NCBI GenBank assembly: GCA_947306225.1
Contig: CAMZFW010000004.1
Span: 1-45,630 of the forward strand
Direction of reading: 5' to 3'
Origin: an uncultured Bacteroidales bacterium
GTDB lineage: Bacteria; Bacteroidota; Bacteroidia; Bacteroidales; P3
Length of the DNA stretch: 45,630 nucleotides
Shown here: piece after piece, positions 1 to 5,727 of the stretch
Layout: each line of letters begins with the position of its first letter
Position numbering within the stretch: the stretch's first letter is position 1
Translations under genes and position numbers: made by a program
The notes under the pieces: model-generated
Database searches by the model: none
What the model was told of the DNA's origin: nothing
Seen by the model: the letters and a program-made list of their open reading frames with translations, nothing else

Positions 1-286
1 GGATGACATAGTCAAAGCCGGTAATCTCGGTGATGGTGTCCTTCATGTGATAGAACGAGCGGGCGCCGCCGTAGCTCTCGTCGCCCATCATCATGGCGCT
101 CCACTGACGGTCGCTCATGGCACCGGTGCCAGAGTCGGTCAGGAGGTCGATGTAGACGTAGTCGCTCTTCAGCATAAAGATGTTCTGGTGGGCTTCTTCG
201 AGCCATTTTTCGCGCTGTTCGCGGGTGGATTTCTTAATGGGTTCGACCATTTTGATTTTCCACGCTTCTGCAAATGGAAGTTCCAT
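1..286 (-). CDS. tnaA: Tryptophanase / tyrosine phenol-lyase family protein, N-terminal part (cut by window edge)
   Basis: PLP-dependent beta-eliminating lyase that would cleave tryptophan to indole, pyruvate and ammonia (or tyrosine to phenol). Only the first 95 codons are in the window; the rest lies left of base 1. The start is ATG at 286-284. The protein begins [19 protein letters not shown] and contains [18 protein letters not shown] followed by [17 protein letters not shown], the conserved N-terminal block of tryptophanases and tyrosine phenol-lyases. The N-terminus resembles remembered Bacteroides and Porphyromonas TnaA more than enterobacterial enzymes, hence the symbol; substrate choice cannot be proved from this fragment. 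It sits about 200 nt downstream of a good promoter, behind a leader with a small ORF and a terminator-like hairpin, so attenuation control is plausible. Confidence 0.82.
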   Translation of the reverse strand, partial: MELPFAEAWKIKMVEPIKKSTREQREKWLEEAHQNIFMLKSDYVYIDLLTDSGTGAMSDRQWSAMMMGDESYGGARSFYHMKDTITEITGFDYVI

Positions 287-339
287 AATTATTATATTTT
301 TTAATGATTATTAATAAAAATTGATTGCCAAAATATGCT

Positions 340-361
340 TTTTTGCCCCTAGGGGTAAAAA
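340..361. promoter_or_regulatory. Near-perfect 22-bp palindrome in the tnaA leader
   Basis: The two half-sites TTTTTGCCCCT and AGGGGTAAAAA are reverse complements at 10 of 11 positions, centred on CCCCTAGGGG with no spacer. It lies about 55 bp upstream of the tnaA start. A spacer-free palindrome suits a dimeric regulator better than an RNA hairpin. No regulator is identified. Confidence 0.4.
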
Positions 362-396
362 TAAAACGACCACGGAGAGCAGGCTCAATCCATGGT
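357..396 (-). terminator. Terminator-like hairpin in the tnaA leader (candidate attenuator)
   Basis: Read on the minus strand, ACCATGG (396-390) pairs with CCGTGGT (375-369) including one G-U pair. Inside, GAG and CTC form a further short stem. The hairpin is followed directly by CGTTTTATTTTTA, a U-rich tract. It lies between the leader promoter and the tnaA start, so it would stop transcription before the gene unless blocked. The 5' arm overlaps the last codons of the leader ORF at 385-477. Confidence 0.55.
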
Positions 397-477
397 CACA
401 AAACAGTCATAAACATCTCTTTTCTTAATGTTTAAGAAAAGGATACGAGGGCTTATGTGTAGACTGTTTGTATTCAT
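385..477 (-). CDS. Candidate 30-codon leader peptide upstream of tnaA
   Basis: Small ORF, ATG at 477 and TGA at 387-385, reading MNTNSLHISPRILFLN followed by IKKRDVYDCFVTMD. Its start is only about 10 nt downstream of the predicted transcription start, so translation would be nearly leaderless. The stop codon lies just inside the terminator-like hairpin and the last codons form its 5' arm, the geometry expected if ribosome position controls termination. It contains one Tyr and no Trp, so a TnaC-like tryptophan sensor is not directly supported. A perfect 10-bp inverted repeat lies within it. It could be chance. Confidence 0.35.
   Translation of the reverse strand: MNTNSLHISPRILFLNIKKRDVYDCFVTMD
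419..441. repeat. Perfect 10-bp inverted repeat within the tnaA leader
   Basis: CTTTTCTTAA and TTAAGAAAAG flank a 3-nt centre (TGT on the plus strand). In RNA it makes an AU-rich hairpin inside the leader ORF. It could act as a pause hairpin, an operator, or part of the 3' end of the upstream glycosyltransferase transcript. There is no U-tract after it on either strand. Confidence 0.45.
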
Positions 478-489
478 ATTTTGGAATTG

Positions 490-521
490 CAAAAATACGC
501 ATTTTTTTTTAAACGGTGAAA
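490..521 (-). promoter_or_regulatory. Bacteroidetes-type promoter for the tnaA leader
   Basis: On the minus strand a TTTC (-33-like, 521-518) is followed by a 20-nt spacer and TATTTTTG (497-490), matching the TAnnTTTG -7 consensus of Bacteroidetes. Predicted transcription starts near 484-486, giving a leader of about 200 nt before tnaA. Confidence 0.6.
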
Positions 522-560
522 AATATTTTGGTAAAGACCGTCAATAAAAGAAATGACCGC

Positions 561-1373
561 TCATTTTTGTCTTCTTTTCTCGAGTTTGAATAGTATTCGC
601 TCGAGATAGTACACCAACTGATACGCCCACTTGTGGTTTCGAATTCGGCGCATCATCATAATATCCTTGATGTATTTGTCGTAATCGGATAGAAAACACG
701 GGGGAACTGTGTCGGACAAAACCAATCTTCGTTCCCTATCCCGTAGAGTTAAATTAGTTTCACTGATACCCGTCATGTCAAAGATTGAAACGTTTGTGTC
801 GACAATTACGGGTTTAATGCCATTCATGGCAACCACCAGCATAAACCATTTCCAGTCGGAAACAATCTTAAGGGACTCATCGTATAATCCATATTTATCG
901 AAAAGAACCTTTTTAATATAGGAAGACGGGTGGTCGAGAGACGAGGTGTAAAATCTTAGAAACGAGTAATTATCGCTGATGGGATTTATATAAATAGAGC
1001 CATCAGGCATCCGCTTGTACATTCGTCCTATGAGTATATCGGGATGGTTGTTCTTCTCTATTTCACTGACCATTCCCGCCACCACATTGTTATCAAATAG
1101 AATGTCCCCGCTATTGAGAAAATGCAGGTATTCGCCGCTGGCCTTCACAATTCCTTTGTTCATGGCATTATAGATGCCCTTGTCGGGTTCCGACAGCCAG
1201 TTGATAGGGCGTGTCTCGGCATACCTTTTAATCGTATCCACACTGCCATCGGTGCTGCCACCATCTACTATGACGTACTCAAAGTCCTCGTAGGTCTGGG
1301 AAACCACGCTCCGAATGGTTTCTTCCAGTCCTTTATTGTTATTCCAGTTGATGGTGATTATGGATAGTGTCAT
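561..1373 (-). CDS. Glycosyltransferase family 2 protein
   Basis: 270-residue GT-A fold glycosyltransferase that would transfer a sugar from an activated nucleotide donor; donor and acceptor are unknown. It starts MTLSIITINWNN, has VDGGSTDGS around residues 36-44 (nucleotide binding), then EPDKGIYNAMNKGI and GEYLHFLNSGD (the DxD-like region, about residue 90), typical of family 2 enzymes of surface polysaccharides. Start ATG at 1373 is chosen because the GT2 fold begins there; an in-frame ATG at 1430 would place a tRNA terminator inside the gene. It stands alone on the minus strand between the tRNA-Ser terminator and the tnaA leader, away from the large polysaccharide operon. There is no obvious signal peptide. 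Confidence 0.88.
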   Translation of the reverse strand: MTLSIITINWNNNKGLEETIRSVVSQTYEDFEYVIVDGGSTDGSVDTIKRYAETRPINWLSEPDKGIYNAMNKGIVKASGEYLHFLNSGDILFDNNVVAGMVSEIEKNNHPDILIGRMYKRMPDGSIYINPISDNYSFLRFYTSSLDHPSSYIKKVLFDKYGLYDESLKIVSDWKWFMLVVAMNGIKPVIVDTNVSIFDMTGISETNLTLRDRERRLVLSDTVPPCFLSDYDKYIKDIMMMRRIRNHKWAYQLVYYLERILFKLEKRRQK

Positions 1374-1388
1374 AACGAAATCTGCATT

Positions 1389-1418
1389 CAAAAAAAGCAG
1401 AACAACAGGGTTCTGCTT
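1389..1418 (-). terminator. Intrinsic terminator of tRNA-Ser
   Basis: On the minus strand AAGCAGAAC, a 6-nt loop (CCTGTT) and GTTCTGCTT form a perfect 9-bp stem followed by TTTTTTG. It lies 19 nt after the tRNA 3' end, so it fits as the tRNA terminator. Confidence 0.8.
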
Positions 1419-1436
1419 CACAAGCTTCAATGCTTG

Positions 1437-1524
1437 CGGAAAGGAAGGGATTCGAACCCTTGAAGCGCTTTTAACGCTTACTCGCTTTCCAGGCGGGCCT
1501 CTTCAACCACTCGAGCACCTTTCC
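1437..1524 (-). tRNA. tRNA-Ser (anticodon GGA)
   Basis: 88-nt class II tRNA on the minus strand. The acceptor arm GGAAAGG pairs perfectly with CCTTTCC, the discriminator is G, and CCA is not encoded. The anticodon loop is CTGGAAA, giving GGA. The long variable arm (AAGCG...CGCTT) and the T arm with GGTTCGAATCC confirm serine. The anticodon stem CCCGC/GCGAG has one C-A mismatch at the second pair. It has its own promoter upstream and terminator downstream. Confidence 0.95.
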
Positions 1525-1577
1525 GTTGGTTAAATTTCAGTTCGTTTTCGGGGCTTTCCCCTCGGCGAAATCGGCTG

Positions 1578-1608
1578 CAAAAGTACTACTTTTTTTACAA
1601 ATAGCAAA
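1578..1608 (-). promoter_or_regulatory. Promoter of tRNA-Ser
   Basis: On the minus strand TTTG (1608-1605), a 19-nt spacer and TACTTTTG (1585-1578) match both Bacteroidetes promoter boxes well. It lies about 55 nt upstream of the tRNA and interleaves with the divergent peptidase promoter. Confidence 0.7.
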
Positions 1609-1624
1609 AAAAAATGTATCTTTG
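1594..1624 (+). promoter_or_regulatory. Promoter of the M49-type peptidase gene
   Basis: TTTA (1594-1597), a 19-nt spacer and TATCTTTG (1617-1624) fit the Bacteroidetes consensus. The predicted start near 1630 gives a leader of about 37 nt. It overlaps the -33 box of the divergent tRNA promoter, so the two may compete. Confidence 0.65.
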
Positions 1625-1666
1625 CAATCAAAGTTTTTTTGGGAAGTATAATTAATCTTATTAAAA

Positions 1667-3304
1667 ATGAAGAAATTATCTATTTTTGTTATGGCTATCT
1701 CAATGCTTGCAGCGGTGGGATGCAAGAACAACAAATCGGAAGAAAAATCCGAACTTCAACAAAAAGTTGACGAGTATGCCGAGTTTACCCTCACCACTGA
1801 TTTGAGTGTGCTCAGCGACAAGGAAAAACAACTTCTCCCCATCTTCATCCAGATTGCCGACATCATGGACGAACTCTACTGGGAACAGTACTTCGGTGCT
1901 GAAAACCGTGCCAGCCTCGACACCATCAGCGACCCCCACATGAAGCAGTTTGCCCTCATCCAGTACGGTGCCTGGGACCGTCTGGGCGAAGAGAAACCCT
2001 TCATCCCCGGCTATGGTGAGCGTCCCGCCGGTTGCAATTTCTATCCCGTCGATATGACGGCTGAAGAGTACGACGCCCTTGCCGACCCCGAGAAGAGCAG
2101 CCAGTACACCGTCATCCGTCGCGACGAGAACGGTGCCCTCAAGGTGGTGCCCTACCATGTCGAGTATGCCGACCGCCTTGCCAAGGTCGACAGCCTCTTC
2201 GGCCTCGCCATCGACCTGGCCGAGGATCCCGGCATGAAGAACTACCTCATCGAACGCCGCAAAGCCATCATGACCGACGACTACTATGCCAGCGACGTGG
2301 CTTGGATGAACATGAAGGAGAGCAAGCTCGACTTCGTGGTCGGCCCCATTGAGAACTACGACGACGGCCTCTACGGCAACAAGACCTCCTACGAGTCGTT
2401 CATCCTCGTCAAGGACGTAAAGTGGAGCAACGACCTCGCCAAGTTTGTCGGCATGCTGCCCATGCTGCAGCAGGAGCTGCCCTGCGATCCCAAATACAAG
2501 CCCGCCATGGAAGGCTCGGCCAGCGACCTCAACGTCTACGACGTTATCTACTACGCCGGCGACTGCAATGCGGGTTCCAAGACCATCGCCATCAACCTGC
2601 CCAACGACGAGCGCATCCACAAGACCATGGGTGCCCGCCGTCTGCAGCTCAAGAACGCCATGCAGGCCAAGTTCGAGACCATCCTCATGCCCATTGCCAA
2701 TCTCCTCGTCTGCGACGACCAGCTCGACAATGTCAACTTCAACGCCTTCTTCAGCAACGTCTGCTTCCACGAAGTGGCCCACGGCCTAGGCATCAAGAAC
2801 ACCGTCACCGACGGCAAGAGCATGCGCGAAGCCCTTGGCAAGGAGTACAGCAAGTGGGAGGAAGCCAAAGCCGACATTTGCGGCCTGTTCCTCACCACCA
2901 AGCTCATCGAAATGGGCGAGATTACCAACTGCACCAAGGAAGATGCCTTCGTCACCTTCATCGCTGGCATATTGCGCAGTGTCCGCTTCGGTGCCACCGA
3001 GGCTCACGGCATCGCCAACATGATGTGCTTCAACTACCTTCAGGACCAGGGTGCCTTCACTCGCAACGAGCAAGGCAAGTATGTCATCAATGTCGAGAAG
3101 GCCGAAGAGGCTATGAAGAGCTGGGCCGCACTCATCCTGCAGGTTGAAGGCGAAGGTGATATCGAGTTTGCCGGCAGCTATGCCGCCAAGAATGGCACCA
3201 TCCGTCCCGACCTCCAGAAAGACCTCGACATGATTGCAACCAACAACATACCTCGTGACATCCGTTACAACCAGGGCTTGAAAGCTCTCGGTCTAGTAAA
3301 GTAA
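1667..3304 (+). CDS. Lipoprotein zinc peptidase, dipeptidyl-peptidase III (M49)-like
   Basis: 545-residue exported metallopeptidase, expected to remove dipeptides from peptide N-termini; the substrate is not known. Residues 1-19 form a lipoprotein signal with lipobox AAVGC, Cys19 being the lipidated residue, so it should sit in a membrane facing the periplasm or the surface. The zinc site is HEVAH at 368-372, followed by EEAKAD at 398-403, the paired motifs of the M49 superfamily. Classical DPP III enzymes have HExxGH with one extra residue; this protein has the shorter HExxH form. The C-terminal region is intact. The gene is monocistronic, with its own promoter at 1594-1624 and terminator at 3328-3364. 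Codons are C-ending and GC-rich compared with the leader around it. Confidence 0.82.
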   Translation: MKKLSIFVMAISMLAAVGCKNNKSEEKSELQQKVDEYAEFTLTTDLSVLSDKEKQLLPIFIQIADIMDELYWEQYFGAENRASLDTISDPHMKQFALIQYGAWDRLGEEKPFIPGYGERPAGCNFYPVDMTAEEYDALADPEKSSQYTVIRRDENGALKVVPYHVEYADRLAKVDSLFGLAIDLAEDPGMKNYLIERRKAIMTDDYYASDVAWMNMKESKLDFVVGPIENYDDGLYGNKTSYESFILVKDVKWSNDLAKFVGMLPMLQQELPCDPKYKPAMEGSASDLNVYDVIYYAGDCNAGSKTIAINLPNDERIHKTMGARRLQLKNAMQAKFETILMPIANLLVCDDQLDNVNFNAFFSNVCFHEVAHGLGIKNTVTDGKSMREALGKEYSKWEEAKADICGLFLTTKLIEMGEITNCTKEDAFVTFIAGILRSVRFGATEAHGIANMMCFNYLQDQGAFTRNEQGKYVINVEKAEEAMKSWAALILQVEGEGDIEFAGSYAAKNGTIRPDLQKDLDMIATNNIPRDIRYNQGLKALGLVK

Positions 3305-3327
3305 TAGATTTGTTTTCATGTTCTTAC

Positions 3328-3364
3328 GGGGCATCCTCCTTTGCAGGGTGTCCCTTTTTTCTTT
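3328..3364 (+). terminator. Intrinsic terminator of the peptidase gene
   Basis: GGGGCATCCT (3328-3337) pairs with AGGGTGTCCC (3345-3354) over 10 bp including two G-U pairs, with loop CCTTTGC, followed by TTTTTTCTTT. It begins 24 nt after the peptidase stop codon. Confidence 0.85.
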
Positions 3365-3392
3365 GCGTTCCATAAACTTTTTTCCGTCATCC

Positions 3393-3472
3393 GTACCACA
3401 TTGTACCGCATCCTACCGCATTGTACCGCATTTTATCGATTCTTACCGCATTCTACCGCATCTTACCGATTC
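3393..3472. repeat. Decamer tandem repeat, eight copies of a TACCGCATT-like unit
   Basis: Eight consecutive 10-bp units: GTACCACATT, GTACCGCATC, CTACCGCATT, GTACCGCATT, TTATCGATTC, TTACCGCATT, CTACCGCATC, TTACCGATTC. The core ACCGCATT is nearly invariant and the first base of each unit varies. The period equals about one DNA turn. No coding function is apparent. It begins 29 bp after the peptidase terminator and ends about 220 bp before the capsule promoter. Confidence 0.85.
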
Positions 3473-3488
3473 TAGCTCATAAAGGGGT

Positions 3489-3515
3489 CGTTTGCCGTCG
3501 CCTGGACGGCAAACG
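3489..3515. repeat. 11-bp perfect inverted repeat (CGTTTGCCGTC)
   Basis: CGTTTGCCGTC (3489-3499) and GACGGCAAACG (3505-3515) are exact reverse complements with a 5-bp spacer; the next outer pair also matches. There is no U-tract, so it is not an obvious terminator. Its right arm is the start of the direct repeat at 3506-3546. Confidence 0.7.
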
Positions 3516-3546
3516 ATCGGATAACGAACGGCAAACGAACGGATAA
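3506..3546. repeat. Two 19-bp direct repeats with 22-bp period
   Basis: ACGGCAAACGATCGGATAA (3506-3524) and ACGGCAAACGAACGGATAA (3528-3546) match at 18 of 19 positions. The spacing of about two helical turns suits cooperative binding of a protein on one face of DNA. No known operator is recognised. Confidence 0.65.
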
Positions 3547-3636
3547 GTGCTGGATGAAGAGAGGCCTTTTTTTGGCAGAAAGAAGATTGGGAGACGAGGG
3601 TGACGACATGGGCATAGGGGAGGAGAGAAGGTCGGA

Positions 3637-3655
3637 GGGCGGGTGAGGGGAGGGG
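3637..3655 (+). other. Canonical G-quadruplex motif upstream of the capsule promoter
   Basis: GGGCGGGTGAGGGGAGGGG has four runs of three or more G separated by loops of 1, 3 and 1 nt, a textbook intramolecular G-quadruplex pattern. It lies in a purine-rich stretch just before an AT-rich tract and about 40 bp before the promoter -33 region. Confidence 0.65.
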
Positions 3656-3692
3656 AAATGAAAATGTAAAATTAAAAATTATATAAAAAACC

Positions 3693-3722
3693 TTTACGTT
3701 TCTATAAAAATTCGTATATTTG
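3693..3722 (+). promoter_or_regulatory. Promoter of the polysaccharide operon
   Basis: TATATTTG (3715-3722) fits the Bacteroidetes TAnnTTTG -7 box exactly. A TTTA lies 18 nt upstream (3693-3696), slightly short for the -33 box. An AT-rich tract (3661-3690) precedes it. Predicted transcription starts near 3728, about 300 nt before the first gene. Confidence 0.7.
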
Positions 3723-3727
3723 CAAAT

Positions 3728-4030
3728 TGGATTTGTGCAGAGCATATAGTGCAATGCACGGAATATAGGTTGATTACGCTACCGCCCTTGGATAGGGGCG
3801 GACGTAGAATTGGGAAAGAACAAACCAAGAATCATCCAGAAGCTCCATGCCGTTGCATAGGAGGAAGGGAGAGATTGTGCCTATATGAGAGGGTAATTCA
3901 TGAAGAAACGATGGTGTGTGTTAAGCATGGGCGGCGGATGAATGGGAATGAAAAAGGGAGAGTAGCGAGGGGTGTGTGAGTGTGAGAAATGGGAATGAGA
4001 ATAGTCAATATACGCTAGAAGTGAGGAGAG
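3728..4030 (+). promoter_or_regulatory. Long 5' leader of the polysaccharide operon
   Basis: About 300 nt without a convincing gene. It contains a stable hairpin, CCGCCCTT (3782-3789), loop GGAT, AGGGGCGG (3794-3801), one G-U pair. The second half is purine-rich. In Bacteroides the UpxY family acts on the leader of its own operon, so this leader is the likely antitermination target. A 76-codon open frame at 3749-3979 looks accidental: the composition follows the purine-rich DNA and the product resembles nothing known. Confidence 0.5.
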
Positions 4031-4522
4031 ATGACAGACGAAGGGAAGTCAGGGATTGAACGGTGGTACGCGGTGAAGGTATACTATAACAGGATGACGC
4101 CGTTGCGAGAGCAACTGGCAGCGGATGGAGTGAACTACTTTATTCCGAGTATGATTACTTCACTGCTGTTCTTACAGACAAGTGCTGAGTACCTGGCGCA
4201 TTTCGAGGATAGCTATCATGATAGGTTGTGGGTGTATCGCGATCCGCTGACGCGTAAGCCTTCGATGATTCCCGACCGTGAGATGGAGGTGTTTATCTTT
4301 GTGTGTACGGCAGGCCAACAGGGTCTGTGCTATTTGGGTGACGACAGGCCCGAGTATCATCTGGGCGACCGAGTGAGGGTGACAGAGGGCCAGTTCAAGG
4401 GTGCCGAAGGATATATCAAACGAATTAAGAAAGACCGCCGTTTGGTGGTGAGCATTAGAGGTGTGGCTGCGGTTGCAACCACTTATATACCGCCTCAGTT
4501 TTTAGAAACGATTAGCGAATGA
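4031..4522 (+). CDS. UpxY-type NusG-like transcription antiterminator
   Basis: 163-residue specialised NusG paralogue predicted to bind RNA polymerase and prevent premature termination across the long polysaccharide operon. The N-terminal NGN domain starts with RWYAVKVYYNRMTPLREQL (residues 11-29) and YFIPSM. The C-terminal KOW domain is visible in LGDRVRVTEGQFKGAEGYI (about 113-131). Size and first position in the operon match UpxY proteins of Bacteroides capsular loci (about 170 aa). GAGGAGAG precedes the ATG. No UpxZ-type inhibitor gene follows, unlike typical B. fragilis loci. The stop codon overlaps the next start (ATGA), so translation is coupled to the sugar transferase. Confidence 0.88.
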   Translation: MTDEGKSGIERWYAVKVYYNRMTPLREQLAADGVNYFIPSMITSLLFLQTSAEYLAHFEDSYHDRLWVYRDPLTRKPSMIPDREMEVFIFVCTAGQQGLCYLGDDRPEYHLGDRVRVTEGQFKGAEGYIKRIKKDRRLVVSIRGVAAVATTYIPPQFLETISE

Positions 4523-5706
4523 GGAAACCACTATTTCCGTTGAATCCCATCAAGGAGAAGATGTACCTGCCATCGGGCAATTTTGTCGAGGCGGGGAGTG
4601 AGGGTTGTGATGATTTGACGGCGGACGAGATAGAGAATGCCGATGTGCGCAGGGTTTTCGAATATGTGGAGTCGGAGCCGATTAAGCAGGTGTACAGATG
4701 GTTTGCGGACCATCGTGGCGAGTTTGCTCCCACCACGTTGCTATGGGGTGTGAAGAATAATGGGGGTGACCCGATTCCGAGGTGCGAGGCGGAGGGAGGC
4801 TTGTATGAGGCTATCTTTGTGCAGAGACCGCTGCATACGATATATGAGTTGGATAAGTTTTTGTTTAGCGCCAACGAGAATCTGACGCAGGGAGGCTATC
4901 TGGTGTGCTGCTGCCGCACGTCGTCGGTGAAGAAGGCGGTTATTTACAACCGCTATCCGAGGGGGATACGGCGGATTTATTATGGTTTTCATTATCTGTG
5001 GCACCGGGTGTTCCCGAAGGTGGCGGGTTTGAAGAATATCTATTTTGCAGTCACCAAGGGTCGTAATAGGACTTTCCACCGGGTGGAGATTTTGGGACGT
5101 CTGTACCGTGCAGGGTTTGAGGTGGTGTATGAGAATACGGCGCACGGAGAGTTCCGAGTGATAGCCCGCAAAGCGAAAGAACCTATAAGGGAGGGTATCC
5201 CGAGTTCGTCGCCCATCGCCAAGTTGCGTCGTGTGGGCAAAAATGGTAAGATTATCACGGTGTATAAGTTCCGCACAATGTATTCGTATAGCGAATATCT
5301 GCAGGAATATGTGTATCAGCACCGCCGATTGGATAAGAGTGGCAAATTCTACCATGACTACAGGGTGAACACGATGGGGGCTTTTTTGCGTAAGACATGG
5401 CTTGACGAGCTACCGATGGTGGTGAATATGCTGAAGGGTGAATTAAAGTTGGTGGGGGTGAGGCCATTGTCAAGGCAATTCTTCAGCCTGTATACTCCTG
5501 AGATGCAGCAGTTGCGCATACAAACGAAGCCAGGATTGCTGCCGCCACTCTATTACGAGAAGGAGCAGCCTGAGACACTGGAGGGTATCCAGGAGTCGGA
5601 ACGCAGATATGTGGAAGCCTATTTGAAGCATCCCTTCAGAACGGACTGGAAGTATTTTTGGGGCATTGTAGGGAATATTTTCCTTAAGCATAAACATTCA
5701 CATTAA
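4519..5706 (+). CDS. Initiating sugar-phosphate transferase (WcaJ/PglC-type domain) with extra N-terminal domain
   Basis: 395-residue enzyme predicted to place the first sugar-phosphate on undecaprenyl phosphate and so start repeat-unit synthesis. The C-terminal half (about 230-395) has LRRVGKNGKIITVYKFRTM, then LRKTWLDELPMVVNMLKGE and LVGVRP, the core of bacterial sugar transferases; the Asp-Glu pair in LDELP is the catalytic dyad. The usual N-terminal membrane helix and the GPVFF segment are replaced by about 220 residues of soluble-looking sequence that may be a degenerate methyltransferase-like domain (GGYLVCCCR...FHRVEILGRLYRAGFEVV). Similar proteins occur in Bacteroidales capsule loci. 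Coupled to upxY by an ATGA overlap. Confidence 0.83.
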   Translation: MRKPLFPLNPIKEKMYLPSGNFVEAGSEGCDDLTADEIENADVRRVFEYVESEPIKQVYRWFADHRGEFAPTTLLWGVKNNGGDPIPRCEAEGGLYEAIFVQRPLHTIYELDKFLFSANENLTQGGYLVCCCRTSSVKKAVIYNRYPRGIRRIYYGFHYLWHRVFPKVAGLKNIYFAVTKGRNRTFHRVEILGRLYRAGFEVVYENTAHGEFRVIARKAKEPIREGIPSSSPIAKLRRVGKNGKIITVYKFRTMYSYSEYLQEYVYQHRRLDKSGKFYHDYRVNTMGAFLRKTWLDELPMVVNMLKGELKLVGVRPLSRQFFSLYTPEMQQLRIQTKPGLLPPLYYEKEQPETLEGIQESERRYVEAYLKHPFRTDWKYFWGIVGNIFLKHKHSH

Positions 5707-5727
5707 AATAATACAGAGTTTTCAATA

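Noticed and set aside
1437-1524. tRNA-Ser as an integration site of a mobile island
   Set aside because: No integrase and no second copy of the tRNA 3' end was seen in the window.
1700-2782. Long antisense open frame opposite the peptidase gene
   Set aside because: It arises from the strong codon bias of the peptidase; the sense protein has clear zinc motifs and a signal peptide.
3393-3472. CRISPR array
   Set aside because: Units are 10 bp and contiguous, with no spacers and no cas genes.
3489-3725. Invertible promoter as in Bacteroides capsule loci
   Set aside because: The only inverted repeat arms (3489-3499 and 3505-3515) are 5 bp apart and do not flank the promoter; no recombinase gene is nearby.
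3443-3754. 103-codon open frame on the minus strand across the repeats and promoter
   Set aside because: It crosses the decamer repeats, G-rich stretch and promoter; the predicted protein is low in coding character.
3749-3979. 76-codon open frame in the capsule leader
   Set aside because: Its amino acid content mirrors the purine-rich DNA, it resembles no family I know, and it lies in the region expected to be an RNA leader.
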